DNA of 20,065 bases, taken from the NCBI GenBank assembly GCA_002422505.1, contig DIVX01000040.1, positions 1 through 20,065 of the forward strand. Reading direction: 5' to 3'. Every line of letters starts with the position of its first letter. Position 1 is the first letter of the stretch. The notes below the pieces were generated by a model, which was not told the DNA's origin, ran no database searches, and was given only the letters and a program-made list of their open reading frames with translations. The position numbers and the translations under genes were made by a program. This DNA is from Desulfovibrio sp. UBA6121 (GTDB lineage Bacteria > Desulfobacterota > Desulfovibrionia > Desulfovibrionales > Desulfovibrionaceae). This document shows positions 1-6,241 of the stretch, in pieces.

Positions 1-500
1 GCGTCATCAGCTTCGACAACTACAATGTCGACCAGATCGGCTCCATGATCAAGGAAGTCTACGTGCCGGACGACATGGTGGCGGGCGGACCGCGCGTCAT
101 CGTGCTCTGCTGCGAGAACGACGCCTACCCGGCGCTGGACATGGCGGCCTTCCGCGGCAAGAGCTGGAGCCCGTTCGTGCGCTTCGTGCCCGTGCGTTGC
201 CTCGGCTCCGTCAACGCCATCTGGGTGGCCGATGCGATCTCCAAGGGCGTGGACGGCGTGATCATGCTGGGCTGCAAGTACGGCCCGGACTACCAGTGCC
301 ACTTCGTCAAGGGCTCCGAGCTGTGCAGCCGCCGCAAGGTCAACATCGCCGAATCCCTGGGACGCCTTGGGGTCGAGGCCGAGCGTGTGGAACAGTACGA
401 AGTGTCCATCGACGAGTACGACAAGGTGCCGGCGATCATCGAACGCTTCATGACCGAAGTCATCACCAAGTTCGGGCCCAACCCGTTCAAGGGCTACTAG
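1..500 (+). CDS. qmoB: QmoB C-terminal part (partial, 5' end outside window)
   Basis: The open frame enters from the left edge (first full codon at base 3) and ends in TAG at 498-500. About 165 residues are visible. They form a hydrogenase/heterodisulfide-reductase delta-type domain (MvhD/FlpD family), with its cysteines in the runs VLCCEN, VRCLGS, GCKYGPDYQC and ELCSRR, which in this family hold an Fe-S cluster. In QmoB this domain follows an HdrA-like flavin and ferredoxin part that lies outside the window. QmoB is a cytoplasmic-side subunit of the Qmo complex, which moves electrons between menaquinol and APS reductase in sulfate respiration. The assignment rests on this domain together with qmoC directly downstream (13-nt gap). 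The internal ATG at 45 is not the start, because the homology runs through it from upstream. Confidence 0.9.
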   Translation, partial: VISFDNYNVDQIGSMIKEVYVPDDMVAGGPRVIVLCCENDAYPALDMAAFRGKSWSPFVRFVPVRCLGSVNAIWVADAISKGVDGVIMLGCKYGPDYQCHFVKGSELCSRRKVNIAESLGRLGVEAERVEQYEVSIDEYDKVPAIIERFMTEVITKFGPNPFKGY

Positions 501-513
501 GAGGTTTGGAACC

Positions 514-1779
514 ATGTCGAACACCGTCAGGGTTCAACCGGACCTGAAATTCGTTCAGGAACTGCAGCAGGTGGGCGGAGAATCGCTCAAGAAATGCTAC
601 CAGTGCGCCACGTGCTCCGTCGCGTGCCCGCTCTCCCCGGCAGACGCCCCCTATCCCCGCAAGGAGATGGTCTGGGCTCAGTGGGGACTCAAGGACCGCC
701 TGCTGAACGACATCGACATCTGGCTGTGCCACAATTGTGGCACCTGCTCCGACCTGTGCCCGCGCGGCGCCAAGCCGGGCGACCTTCTGGCCGCCCTGCG
801 CAACATGGCCTACCGCAGCCTGGCCAAGCCGGCCATCATCGGAACCTGGATGAGCTCGAGCAAGTACTTCCCCATCCTGTTCCTCATCCCGGCCATCATC
901 TACATGTTCATCTGGTCCGTCATGGCGGGCAAGCTGGGCACCGCCTTCCCCCTGTTCGTTCAGGAAGGCCATGAGCTCAAAGTCGCGGCCGAGGGCGCCA
1001 TCATCTACGGCGGCCTCTTCCCCGGCGACTACACCATCGACCCCATCTTCGGGGCGGTGTTCCTCTTCATGGTCTTCGCCTTCGCGGGCGGCATCTCCAG
1101 CATGCTGAAAAGCTTCGAGTCCCTGCCGCGCACCTTCATCGTCGGCCGCGGACCCGAGCCCAGCTTCCTGTCCTGCCTCATCGAAACCCTCAAGAACGAG
1201 GTGGCCCAGCATAGCCGCTTCAGCAATTGTGGCGTCGAGGAAAAGGACAAGGAGCGCGTCAAGGGCCACCTGTACGTATTCTACGCCTTCGTGGCGTTGA
1301 TGATCGTCACCGGCGTCGTGGCCACCGGCCACTGGTTTGGCGCATGGTTCCTGCAGCACGTCATGGGCCTTGAGGGCGGCCTGGCCGGGCTCATCGCCTG
1401 GGCCGGACACACCCCCATGCCCCTGTGGAGCCCGGTGAAGATCCTGGCCAACGTGGGCGCCATCGCCCTGGTCATCGGCCTCACCAAGCTCACCAGCCGC
1501 CGCAGCGCCCTGGACGCCTCCAAAAGCACGTCGAACTGGTACGACTGGTACCTCATCGCCGTCATCTGGGGCATCGCCGTCACCGGCATCGCCAGCGAAA
1601 TCTTCCGCCTCATCGGGCAGAAGATGATCGCCTACCCCACCTACTACCTGCACCTGATCTTCGTGTTCATGTTGCTGGCTTACCTGCCCTGGTCCAAACT
1701 CGGGCACGTGGTCTACCGTACTGTGGCCCTGGCCTACGCACGCAAGATCGGCCGCCTGCCCATGGGCGAGCTGAAATAG
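514..1779 (+). CDS. qmoC: QmoC, membrane subunit of the quinone-interacting oxidoreductase
   Basis: This 421-residue protein is an HdrC/HdrE-type fusion. The N-terminus has two [4Fe-4S] motifs, C28-x2-C31-x2-C34-x3-C38 (CYQCATCSVACP) and C72-x2-C75-x2-C78-x3-C82 (CHNCGTCSDLCP). About six hydrophobic membrane segments follow, near residues 118-140, 176-197, 251-275, 309-325, 345-365 and 376-400. In the family this membrane part carries b-type haem and exchanges electrons with menaquinone, and the Fe-S part passes them to QmoAB and APS reductase. An AGGAGG Shine-Dalgarno at about 500-505 precedes the ATG at 514 with good spacing. The gene is co-oriented and tightly spaced with qmoB before it and qmoD after it. 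Length and motif order match the family. Confidence 0.95.
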   Translation: MSNTVRVQPDLKFVQELQQVGGESLKKCYQCATCSVACPLSPADAPYPRKEMVWAQWGLKDRLLNDIDIWLCHNCGTCSDLCPRGAKPGDLLAALRNMAYRSLAKPAIIGTWMSSSKYFPILFLIPAIIYMFIWSVMAGKLGTAFPLFVQEGHELKVAAEGAIIYGGLFPGDYTIDPIFGAVFLFMVFAFAGGISSMLKSFESLPRTFIVGRGPEPSFLSCLIETLKNEVAQHSRFSNCGVEEKDKERVKGHLYVFYAFVALMIVTGVVATGHWFGAWFLQHVMGLEGGLAGLIAWAGHTPMPLWSPVKILANVGAIALVIGLTKLTSRRSALDASKSTSNWYDWYLIAVIWGIAVTGIASEIFRLIGQKMIAYPTYYLHLIFVFMLLAYLPWSKLGHVVYRTVALAYARKIGRLPMGELK

Positions 1780-1841
1780 CGGCGACAGGTAAGCGATACC
1801 AACGAAACATCAGGTTTTCCTGACGATCAAGGAGGAATCCC

Positions 1842-2513
1842 ATGGCTGAAGCAAAAATATTCCCCATGAACACGTTCGTGTCTTGCATCAAGGGCGCCAC
1901 CGCCGCCGATGCAAGCACCATCGAACTGCTGTCCTTCCTGACCCAGAACGACGTGGACGCCGAGTTCGCGCCCATCGCCGCCGCCCTGTCCAAGGCCTGG
2001 ATCTACGAGCAGGAGCCCCAGCTCGCCAAGGCCGCCGCTGGCGACATCAGCGCCTTGGGCGAAAAGGTGGCCATTAAGCCCCTGCCCGACGCCGCCCTCG
2101 CCCAGGCCCAGGCCATCATGACCCAGATGGGCGAACTGCGCGCCGCCAACGCCGCCCTCTCCGCCCAGGTGGAGAAGCTGACCGCCGACGCCGCTGCCAA
2201 GGGCGACGAAGTCAAGGCGCTCAAGGCCAAGCTGAAGCCCCTGGAAGAGCAGGCCGCCCAGGGCGACGTGAAGCTCCAGGTGTCCAACACCAAGATGGAT
2301 GAGCACATCAAGAAGCTTGAGCAGCTCATGGAAGAAGTCGCCAAGGTGAAGGCCCAGGGCGTGGTCGTGGCCGGCGTTGCCGGTGGCGCTGCCGCTGGCG
2401 CCGACGCCGGCGCACCCGCTGGCGGCGATGCCGCCGGCGCACCCGCCGTGGGCGGCGAGCCCGAAGCCGACTTCGGCCTGGGCTCCAATCCCTTCGCCGA
2501 CGCCAACTGGTAG
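1842..2513 (+). CDS. qmoD: QmoD-like accessory protein
   Basis: This is a 223-residue soluble protein with a strong AAGGAGG ribosome site (about 1829-1835) ahead of the ATG. The N-terminal 70 residues are mixed sequence (MAEAKIFPMNTFVSCIKGAT). Residues of about 80-175 have the heptad-like Ala/Leu/Lys/Glu pattern of a coiled coil. Residues of about 180-215 are Ala/Gly/Pro-rich low complexity, ending in a short tail (GLGSNPFADANW). I call it QmoD because it is the promoter-distal gene right after qmoC, as in Desulfovibrio, where a hypothetical protein occupies this place and matters for sulfate reduction. No enzymatic motif is visible, and a role in assembling or coupling Qmo with APS reductase is inference. 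The gap to qmoC is 62 nt, and a terminator follows the stop by about 23 nt. Confidence 0.78.
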   Translation: MAEAKIFPMNTFVSCIKGATAADASTIELLSFLTQNDVDAEFAPIAAALSKAWIYEQEPQLAKAAAGDISALGEKVAIKPLPDAALAQAQAIMTQMGELRAANAALSAQVEKLTADAAAKGDEVKALKAKLKPLEEQAAQGDVKLQVSNTKMDEHIKKLEQLMEEVAKVKAQGVVVAGVAGGAAAGADAGAPAGGDAAGAPAVGGEPEADFGLGSNPFADANW

Positions 2514-2536
2514 CCGCGCGAAACGCATTGCACACC

Positions 2537-2573
2537 AAAGCCCCTGGCTGCACACGCGGTCAGGGGCTTTTTC
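2537..2573 (+). terminator. Rho-independent terminator of the qmo operon
   Basis: A 10-bp stem AAAGCCCCTG (2537-2546) pairs with CAGGGGCTTT (2561-2570) around a 14-nt loop and runs into a T tract (2568-2572). It lies 23 nt after the qmoD stop, so it closes the qmo transcript. Confidence 0.92.
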
Positions 2574-2640
2574 GTGGCTCTTTGCGTACCGAGCAAGCAG
2601 GGAGCGCCGCACCCAGCCCCCCCCAGAAGGCTTGAAGCCC

Positions 2641-2850
2641 ATTGGAATCCCCAGGCCAATCAAGACGGCTGCTGCGCGTAAAGGCATCACTCTGGGCGAG
2701 GTATTCCGGCGCTCCAGCGCGCTTGCCCAAAACCCTAATGCCGACAAGTACAAGCGGAGCTGGAAGAAGGACGAGCAGCGCTGGCGCGACTACCTCGCTG
2801 CGACATTCGATAACCAGCGCCTAGATGTGGCGTTGCAAGACGTTGTTCAC
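2641..2850 (+). pseudogene. Remnant of a tyrosine-recombinase (phage integrase) core-binding domain
   Basis: In one + frame about 60 residues resemble the SAM-like N-terminal core-binding domain of phage-type integrases. The stretch runs from KTAAARKGITLGEVF through SWKKDEQRWRDYLAATF to NQRLDVALQDVV, with the usual W-x2-D-x-x-R-x-R-x-Y-L pattern. No proper start codon with a ribosome site precedes it, and no catalytic domain (R-H-R-Y) follows before the terminator at 2973. It therefore looks like a truncated, non-functional relic. It lies between the qmo terminator and the LuxR/TPS block, at what would be the left edge of an inserted segment. The similarity is recognised by eye only, and a chance match is possible. 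Confidence 0.5.
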
Positions 2851-2972
2851 AACTCGTCCGAGTCGGCTGAGGCTCATAGGCAGGCCATGACAGGCCCATT
2901 CGCCATAACGGGACGTCGGCCAATGAAACCGATGCTCCGCGAAAAGGCGCAACAACAGCACCCACGGTATCA

Positions 2973-2997
2973 AAAGACGGCCCCTCCGGCCGTCTTT
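2973..2997. terminator. Bidirectional intrinsic terminator downstream of the luxR-type gene
   Basis: A perfect 10-bp stem AAAGACGGCC (2973-2982) and GGCCGTCTTT (2988-2997) encloses a 5-nt loop. It lies 25 nt beyond the stop of the minus-strand regulator gene, where the transcript would end in TCTTTTG. It could also stop transcripts coming from the left. Confidence 0.85.
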
Positions 2998-3022
2998 CCA
3001 TTTCCGGCACGTGCAGTGCCCG

Positions 3023-3781
3023 TTACGGCTTGAGCAACCCGAAGACGATGGCGCGGGCCACGGCATGGCTGCGGGTGGCGACTTCCAACTTGCCCATGGC
3101 GTTGGCGATGTGGAAGTCCACGGTTTTCGCCGACAGGCCGATGCGCAGCGCCGTTTCCCTGCTGGACAGCCCGCGCGACACCCACAGCAGGCACTCGCGC
3201 TCTCTCGCTGACAGCACGACGCCCGAAGCGGCGTGTTCCGGCTTCTGCAGCAGCATTTGCAAACGGGTGTGGGCGTAGAGCGCCGCCAGTTGGGCGAGCT
3301 GCCCCCATTCGGCCAGGAAGCGCCCGAACTCGGCCGGGCGCATGGCGTTGGAGAGCGACATGCCCGCGAGGGGATAGCGGCCCGGCGAACGCAGGGGAAT
3401 GACCACGCCAACCGCCATGCCGCAGTCTGCGGCCTCGTTGATGATGCGGCGTTGGATCGTGGTCAGGCCTTGGCCCCGGTCTGGCCATAGGCCGAGGGAA
3501 TCGCGGCCGACCCGCAGCGGCGGCAGATTGCCGACGCAATAGCGAACCACCGGGTCGTGGCGGTAATAGTGCTCCTGGCGATAGCGCTTCTGATAGGCGG
3601 CGGGGAAGTTGGACAGGGTCGCGACCTCGGCCGCAGTCCCCGTGGAACCGACTCCTCCATAGCCGTACTCGACAAGGTCAAAGCCCAAGGATTTCAGAAA
3701 GGAAACAGCCTCCTCCCAGGCCTCTCCGACTGCTTGGGCGGCGCTGAGGCGGGAGAGGAAGCCGTCAAGGCTGCCGTTCAT
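3023..3781 (-). CDS. LuxR-family transcriptional regulator with autoinducer-binding domain
   Basis: This 252-residue regulator has the architecture of quorum-sensing LuxR proteins. The N-terminal autoinducer-binding domain (about 20-170) contains the family pattern YQKRYRQEHYYRHDPVV, where Y67 and D76 match the conserved Tyr/Asp of the acyl-homoserine-lactone pocket. The usual Trp at the TraR W57 place is Y63. The run CGMAVGVVIPLRSPG (from residue 120) matches the conserved Gly-rich strand. The C-terminal LuxR/GerE helix-turn-helix (about 187-250) contains LSARERECLLWVSRGLSS and the recognition stretch LSAKTVDFHIANAM. No luxI-type synthase is visible, so within this window it is a LuxR solo. 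It faces away from the TPS operon across a long control region and is its most likely local regulator. The ligand is unknown, and the pocket change could alter specificity. Confidence 0.88.
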   Translation of the reverse strand: MNGSLDGFLSRLSAAQAVGEAWEEAVSFLKSLGFDLVEYGYGGVGSTGTAAEVATLSNFPAAYQKRYRQEHYYRHDPVVRYCVGNLPPLRVGRDSLGLWPDRGQGLTTIQRRIINEAADCGMAVGVVIPLRSPGRYPLAGMSLSNAMRPAEFGRFLAEWGQLAQLAALYAHTRLQMLLQKPEHAASGVVLSARERECLLWVSRGLSSRETALRIGLSAKTVDFHIANAMGKLEVATRSHAVARAIVFGLLKP

Positions 3782-3834
3782 GTCGGTTCCACCCTCACAT
3801 TCGCAAAAAAACTTCGCGCAGATTCAAGAAACAC

Positions 3835-3863
3835 ACATCCACTAGTAATTCTCCCAGTGTCAA
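3835..3863 (-). promoter_or_regulatory. Possible promoter of the luxR-type gene
   Basis: On the minus strand a perfect TTGACA (-35, 3863-3858) stands about 75 bp upstream of the regulator ATG. The hexamer 17 bp further, GGATGT (3840-3835), is a poor -10 box. The spacer holds an imperfect inverted repeat (ACT...AGT at 3841-3858). It would be a promoter needing help or under control; the call is weak. Confidence 0.35.
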
Positions 3864-4064
3864 CCATGCCATCTCTCGATATGTTTCCAAAAGTCCAATG
3901 GACCAGCTACTTGGCGAGCGGCGGCGAGGCTGAGAAGACTTTGCCGTGCGGCCAACAACAGGCGCGTGCAGGCGCTTCCGACAACGACCACTCTCTCAGG
4001 TTTCAGCTTATCTGGAAAGAACCGCGTGCTCTGGCCATGTTGCTTGAAGTATTGATAAAAGTGC

Positions 4065-4090
4065 ATTTTCACGTGAATTCACGTGGAAAT
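4065..4090. promoter_or_regulatory. Palindromic operator candidate upstream of the TPS operon
   Basis: CACGTGAATTCACGTG (4070-4085) is a perfect 16-bp palindrome. With one mismatched pair the symmetry extends to 26 bp (ATTT on the left and AAAT on the right, 4065-4090). Its centre (4077.5) is about 53 bp upstream of the transcription start predicted from the -10 box at 4119-4124. Its size and symmetry suit a dimeric helix-turn-helix regulator, and the divergently encoded LuxR-type protein is the obvious candidate. The sequence does not look like the classical lux box (CTG...CAG), so the binding protein is inferred only from position. Confidence 0.6.
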
Positions 4091-4116
4091 TGCTCCGCGC
4101 CGCGTTTCCTCAGGCG

Positions 4117-4124
4117 TATAGAAT
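4117..4124 (+). promoter_or_regulatory. Probable -10 region of the TPS operon promoter
   Basis: TATAGAAT contains TAGAAT (4119-4124), five of six matches to the sigma-70 -10 consensus. No acceptable -35 hexamer lies 16-18 bp upstream (that region is GC-rich), as expected for an activator-dependent promoter. The predicted start near 4131 falls just before the structured leader and leaves a 5' UTR of about 217 nt. Confidence 0.45.
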
Positions 4125-4130
4125 TCTTTG

Positions 4131-4225
4131 AACAGGCACAGGGAGTTCGCCGTCGTCCAACGGGCGGGGAGGCAAAGCGGGGTAATAGCCGCCAAGGCCT
4201 CATTGCCCGTGCACGGTTCTGATTT
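4131..4225 (+). ncRNA. Structured leader of the TPS operon, resembling a cyclic-di-GMP-I (GEMM) riboswitch
   Basis: The leader contains GCACAGGG (4136-4143) and, about 30 nt later, GGGGAGGCAAAGC (4166-4178). These resemble the two conserved internal-loop strands of GEMM RNAs (GCACAGGGCAAACC and GGGACGCAAAGCC) with similar spacing. Between them a hairpin can form from CCGT (4150-4153) and ACGG (4160-4163). After them GGGTAAT (4180-4186) pairs with ATTGCCC (4202-4208), with an inner GCC/GGC stem, and GCAC (4136-4139) can pair with GTGC (4209-4212) to close the structure. Against the call: the GNRA tetraloop is missing and several conserved bases differ. If real, it would put adhesin expression under c-di-GMP control. 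It may instead be another leader structure. Confidence 0.32.
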
Positions 4226-4265
4226 TTTGACGCCGTGTTCATCTCTAACGCCGGTGTGGTGAGCC

Positions 4266-4285
4266 CTCCTCGAACCAACGAGGGG
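4266..4285 (+). promoter_or_regulatory. Leader hairpin with a sequence complementary to the GGAGG upstream of tpsB
   Basis: CTCCTCG (4266-4272) pairs with CGAGGGG (4279-4285), 7 bp with one G-U, loop AACCAA. Its left arm overlaps CCTCC (4265-4269), which could instead pair with the only good Shine-Dalgarno-like GGAGG (4325-4329). Two exclusive pairings of this kind could switch translation. The GGAGG is 18 nt from the chosen ATG, so its role as the ribosome site is itself unsure. Confidence 0.3.
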
Positions 4286-4347
4286 ATTCCGCCCGCGCCG
4301 GAACGGCCTTGAACGCGGCTGAACGGAGGTCTGTTCGGGAACTGCCT

Positions 4348-6231
4348 ATGCAGCACAACATCCCCCCATCCCACATTGCCGCCGTGCTGCGAAGCGTGGC
4401 GGCGGCGCTGACGTTTGCGCTGCTGCTCGGCATTTTTGCCCAGAACGCGTTTGCGCAGTCGGCGTCGCAAATCACACCACATACCTTCGAGCCCGCGCCC
4501 CCGCTCAGGGGCGGCGAGGTCGTCATCCCAGAGGCCACCGGCCCCGAGGCCCCGGAGGGCGCGGACCAGCTGTTCGTGCACATCGGCGGCGTCGAGGTCG
4601 AAAGCGGCCTGCCCGCCCTGCGCGCGCAGGAGCAGGCGATCACCGCCGAGCTCGTGGGCAAGCGGATTTCCGTGGCCGAGCTGTTCGCTGTGGCGCGCAA
4701 ACTCGAACAGGCCTACATCGCCGCGGGCTACGCCCTGGTGCGGGTGGTGCTCCCGGCCCAGCGCCTGCGCGACGGCGCCACCGTGCATTTCATCATCCTC
4801 AACGGCTATGTGGAGCGCATCGATACCTCGGCCCTGCCGCAGGCCATCCGGGGCCGGGTGGCGAAACTGCTCTCGCCGCTTGTGGGTCGGCGCGGCCTGA
4901 CCATGGCCGAGATCGAACGGGCGCTGCTGCTGGCCGGTGACCTGCCGGGCACGGCCCTGCGCTCCACCCTGGCCCCGGGCTCCGAACCCGGCGCGGGCGT
5001 GCTGATGCTGGAGGCCCGGCACCAGCCGGTCACCGGCTTCGTCAGCTTCGACAACACCCTTTCCAAAGAGCTCGGCAGCTGGACGACCGGCCTCGGCCTG
5101 GACGCCAACTCGGTTTCCGGCCTTGGGGAGCTGGTCTATGTGCGGGCCGCTGGCAGGCCCGGCGGCAACGAGAACCTGTTCACCGAAGAGCCGCGCAACC
5201 GCACGCTCGCGGCAGGCGTGACCATTCCGCTTGGCGCCAACGGCCTGAGCTTCAACCTGGAGGTGACCGATGCCCGCACCACGCCGCTGCCGGACGACAC
5301 CGGATTGGGCACCACCTCACTCTTTACCCGGTATTCGGCGCGGCTGAACTATCCCCTGATCCGCGCCCGGGACTTGACCGTCAACCTGCAAACCGCCCTC
5401 GATTTCCAACAGGAACGGGTGCGGGTCATCACCCCGATTACCCAGGATATTTCCCTGGACCGCCTGCGCGTGTTGCGCGGCGGCGGCGGCGTCACCTGGT
5501 TCGCGCCGGGCGAGGGCGTGGTCACGGGGCGGCTCACCGGCTCGTACGGCATTGGCGGCCGCAAGGCCCCGGCGGATACTTCCAGCGCCACGCCGCTGTC
5601 CCGGCTGGGCGCGGACCCGATCTTCCAAAAGCTGGAGATGAGCTTCGATTATGCCCAGCCGTTGGCGGCGCACTTGGCCCTTGATTTGGCGGCGCGGGCG
5701 CAGACCAGCTTCAACCGCGCCATGCTCTCGGCTGAGCAGATCAGCCTCGCCAGCTCCACCGGCCTGTCGCCCGTGGCCTCCGGCCAGGTCCAGGGCGACA
5801 GCGGCTACGTGCTGCGCGCAGAAGCTCAGCTCCCCTTCATGGCCGCCTTCAACTTGCCGTCCTTCAGCTCATCTGCTGGATTATCTAGCGCAGTGTCTGC
5901 CGATTCGCTTGGCGATTCGCTTAACGATTCCTCTGGCAGCTCCTCCGTCGGCAGGCCCGGCGAAGCGGAACAATCGTCCGTGGCCGACGCCGGGGCCATG
6001 CTGACGCCCTATCTCTTCGGCGCATGCGGCACCGTCACCTTCGCGCGGCCCACCACGGTGGAGTCCGCCGTCACCCACGGCGCGGCGTACGGCCTGGGCC
6101 TGCGCCTGGGCGCGGCCCCCCGCGCCAGCTTCAACGCCGCCATGTTCAGCCTGGAGTACGGCCACTACACCCTCGGCGACAAGCTGGGCGACGGCAACCG
6201 CCTGACCCTGACCGTCAGCTTCCAATTCTGA
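4348..6231 (+). CDS. TpsB: two-partner secretion outer-membrane transporter (ShlB/FhaC/HecB family)
   Basis: This 627-residue protein would export the TpsA encoded next to it across the outer membrane. The signal peptide runs to about residue 36 (hydrophobic RSVAAALTFALLLGIF, likely cleavage after NAFA). POTRA-type domains follow at about 72-220, including the helix and strand pattern EQAYIAAGYALVRVVLP. The rest from about 225 is amphipathic beta-strand sequence of a 16-strand barrel, closing with the outer-membrane signature LTVSFQF. The VRGY motif of classical members is replaced by SPVASGQVQGDSGYVLRAEA (about 472-491). A Ser/Asp/Gly-rich stretch (about 510-550) holds a 12-bp triplicated repeat. 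The ATG at 4348 was chosen because it begins a sensible signal peptide. A TTG at 4309 is possible, and the GGAGG at 4325 is too far for an ideal ribosome site. The stop is 10 nt before tpsA. Confidence 0.9.
   Translation: MQHNIPPSHIAAVLRSVAAALTFALLLGIFAQNAFAQSASQITPHTFEPAPPLRGGEVVIPEATGPEAPEGADQLFVHIGGVEVESGLPALRAQEQAITAELVGKRISVAELFAVARKLEQAYIAAGYALVRVVLPAQRLRDGATVHFIILNGYVERIDTSALPQAIRGRVAKLLSPLVGRRGLTMAEIERALLLAGDLPGTALRSTLAPGSEPGAGVLMLEARHQPVTGFVSFDNTLSKELGSWTTGLGLDANSVSGLGELVYVRAAGRPGGNENLFTEEPRNRTLAAGVTIPLGANGLSFNLEVTDARTTPLPDDTGLGTTSLFTRYSARLNYPLIRARDLTVNLQTALDFQQERVRVITPITQDISLDRLRVLRGGGGVTWFAPGEGVVTGRLTGSYGIGGRKAPADTSSATPLSRLGADPIFQKLEMSFDYAQPLAAHLALDLAARAQTSFNRAMLSAEQISLASSTGLSPVASGQVQGDSGYVLRAEAQLPFMAAFNLPSFSSSAGLSSAVSADSLGDSLNDSSGSSSVGRPGEAEQSSVADAGAMLTPYLFGACGTVTFARPTTVESAVTHGAAYGLGLRLGAAPRASFNAAMFSLEYGHYTLGDKLGDGNRLTLTVSFQF
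5901..5936 (+). repeat. 12-bp tandem repeat (three copies) inside tpsB
   Basis: CGATTCGCTTGG, CGATTCGCTTAA and CGATTCCTCTGG follow one another and encode DSLG-DSLN-DSSG. They lie in a Ser-rich stretch near the end of the barrel, probably a surface loop or an insertion in one. Copy number could change by slippage in multiples of four residues without breaking the frame. Confidence 0.8.
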
Positions 6232-6241
6232 GGACACAGCC

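Noticed and set aside
487..1707. 406-codon open frame antisense to qmoC
   Set aside because: It lies opposite a clear qmoC gene and has the Gly/Ala/Asp/His-rich composition of an antisense shadow in GC-rich DNA; no family pattern or ribosome site.
1827..2753. 308-codon minus-strand frame across qmoD and its terminator
   Set aside because: It crosses a strong terminator, is antisense to qmoD, and has only low-complexity Gly/Leu/His sequence.
3841..3858. Imperfect inverted repeat ACTAGTAATTCTCCCAGT as a lux box for autoregulation
   Set aside because: Only 10 of 18 positions are symmetric, and the core does not match known lux boxes.
3860..4072. 70-codon minus-strand frame starting at a GTG inside the palindrome
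   Set aside because: No ribosome site, no recognised similarity, and its start overlaps the operator candidate.
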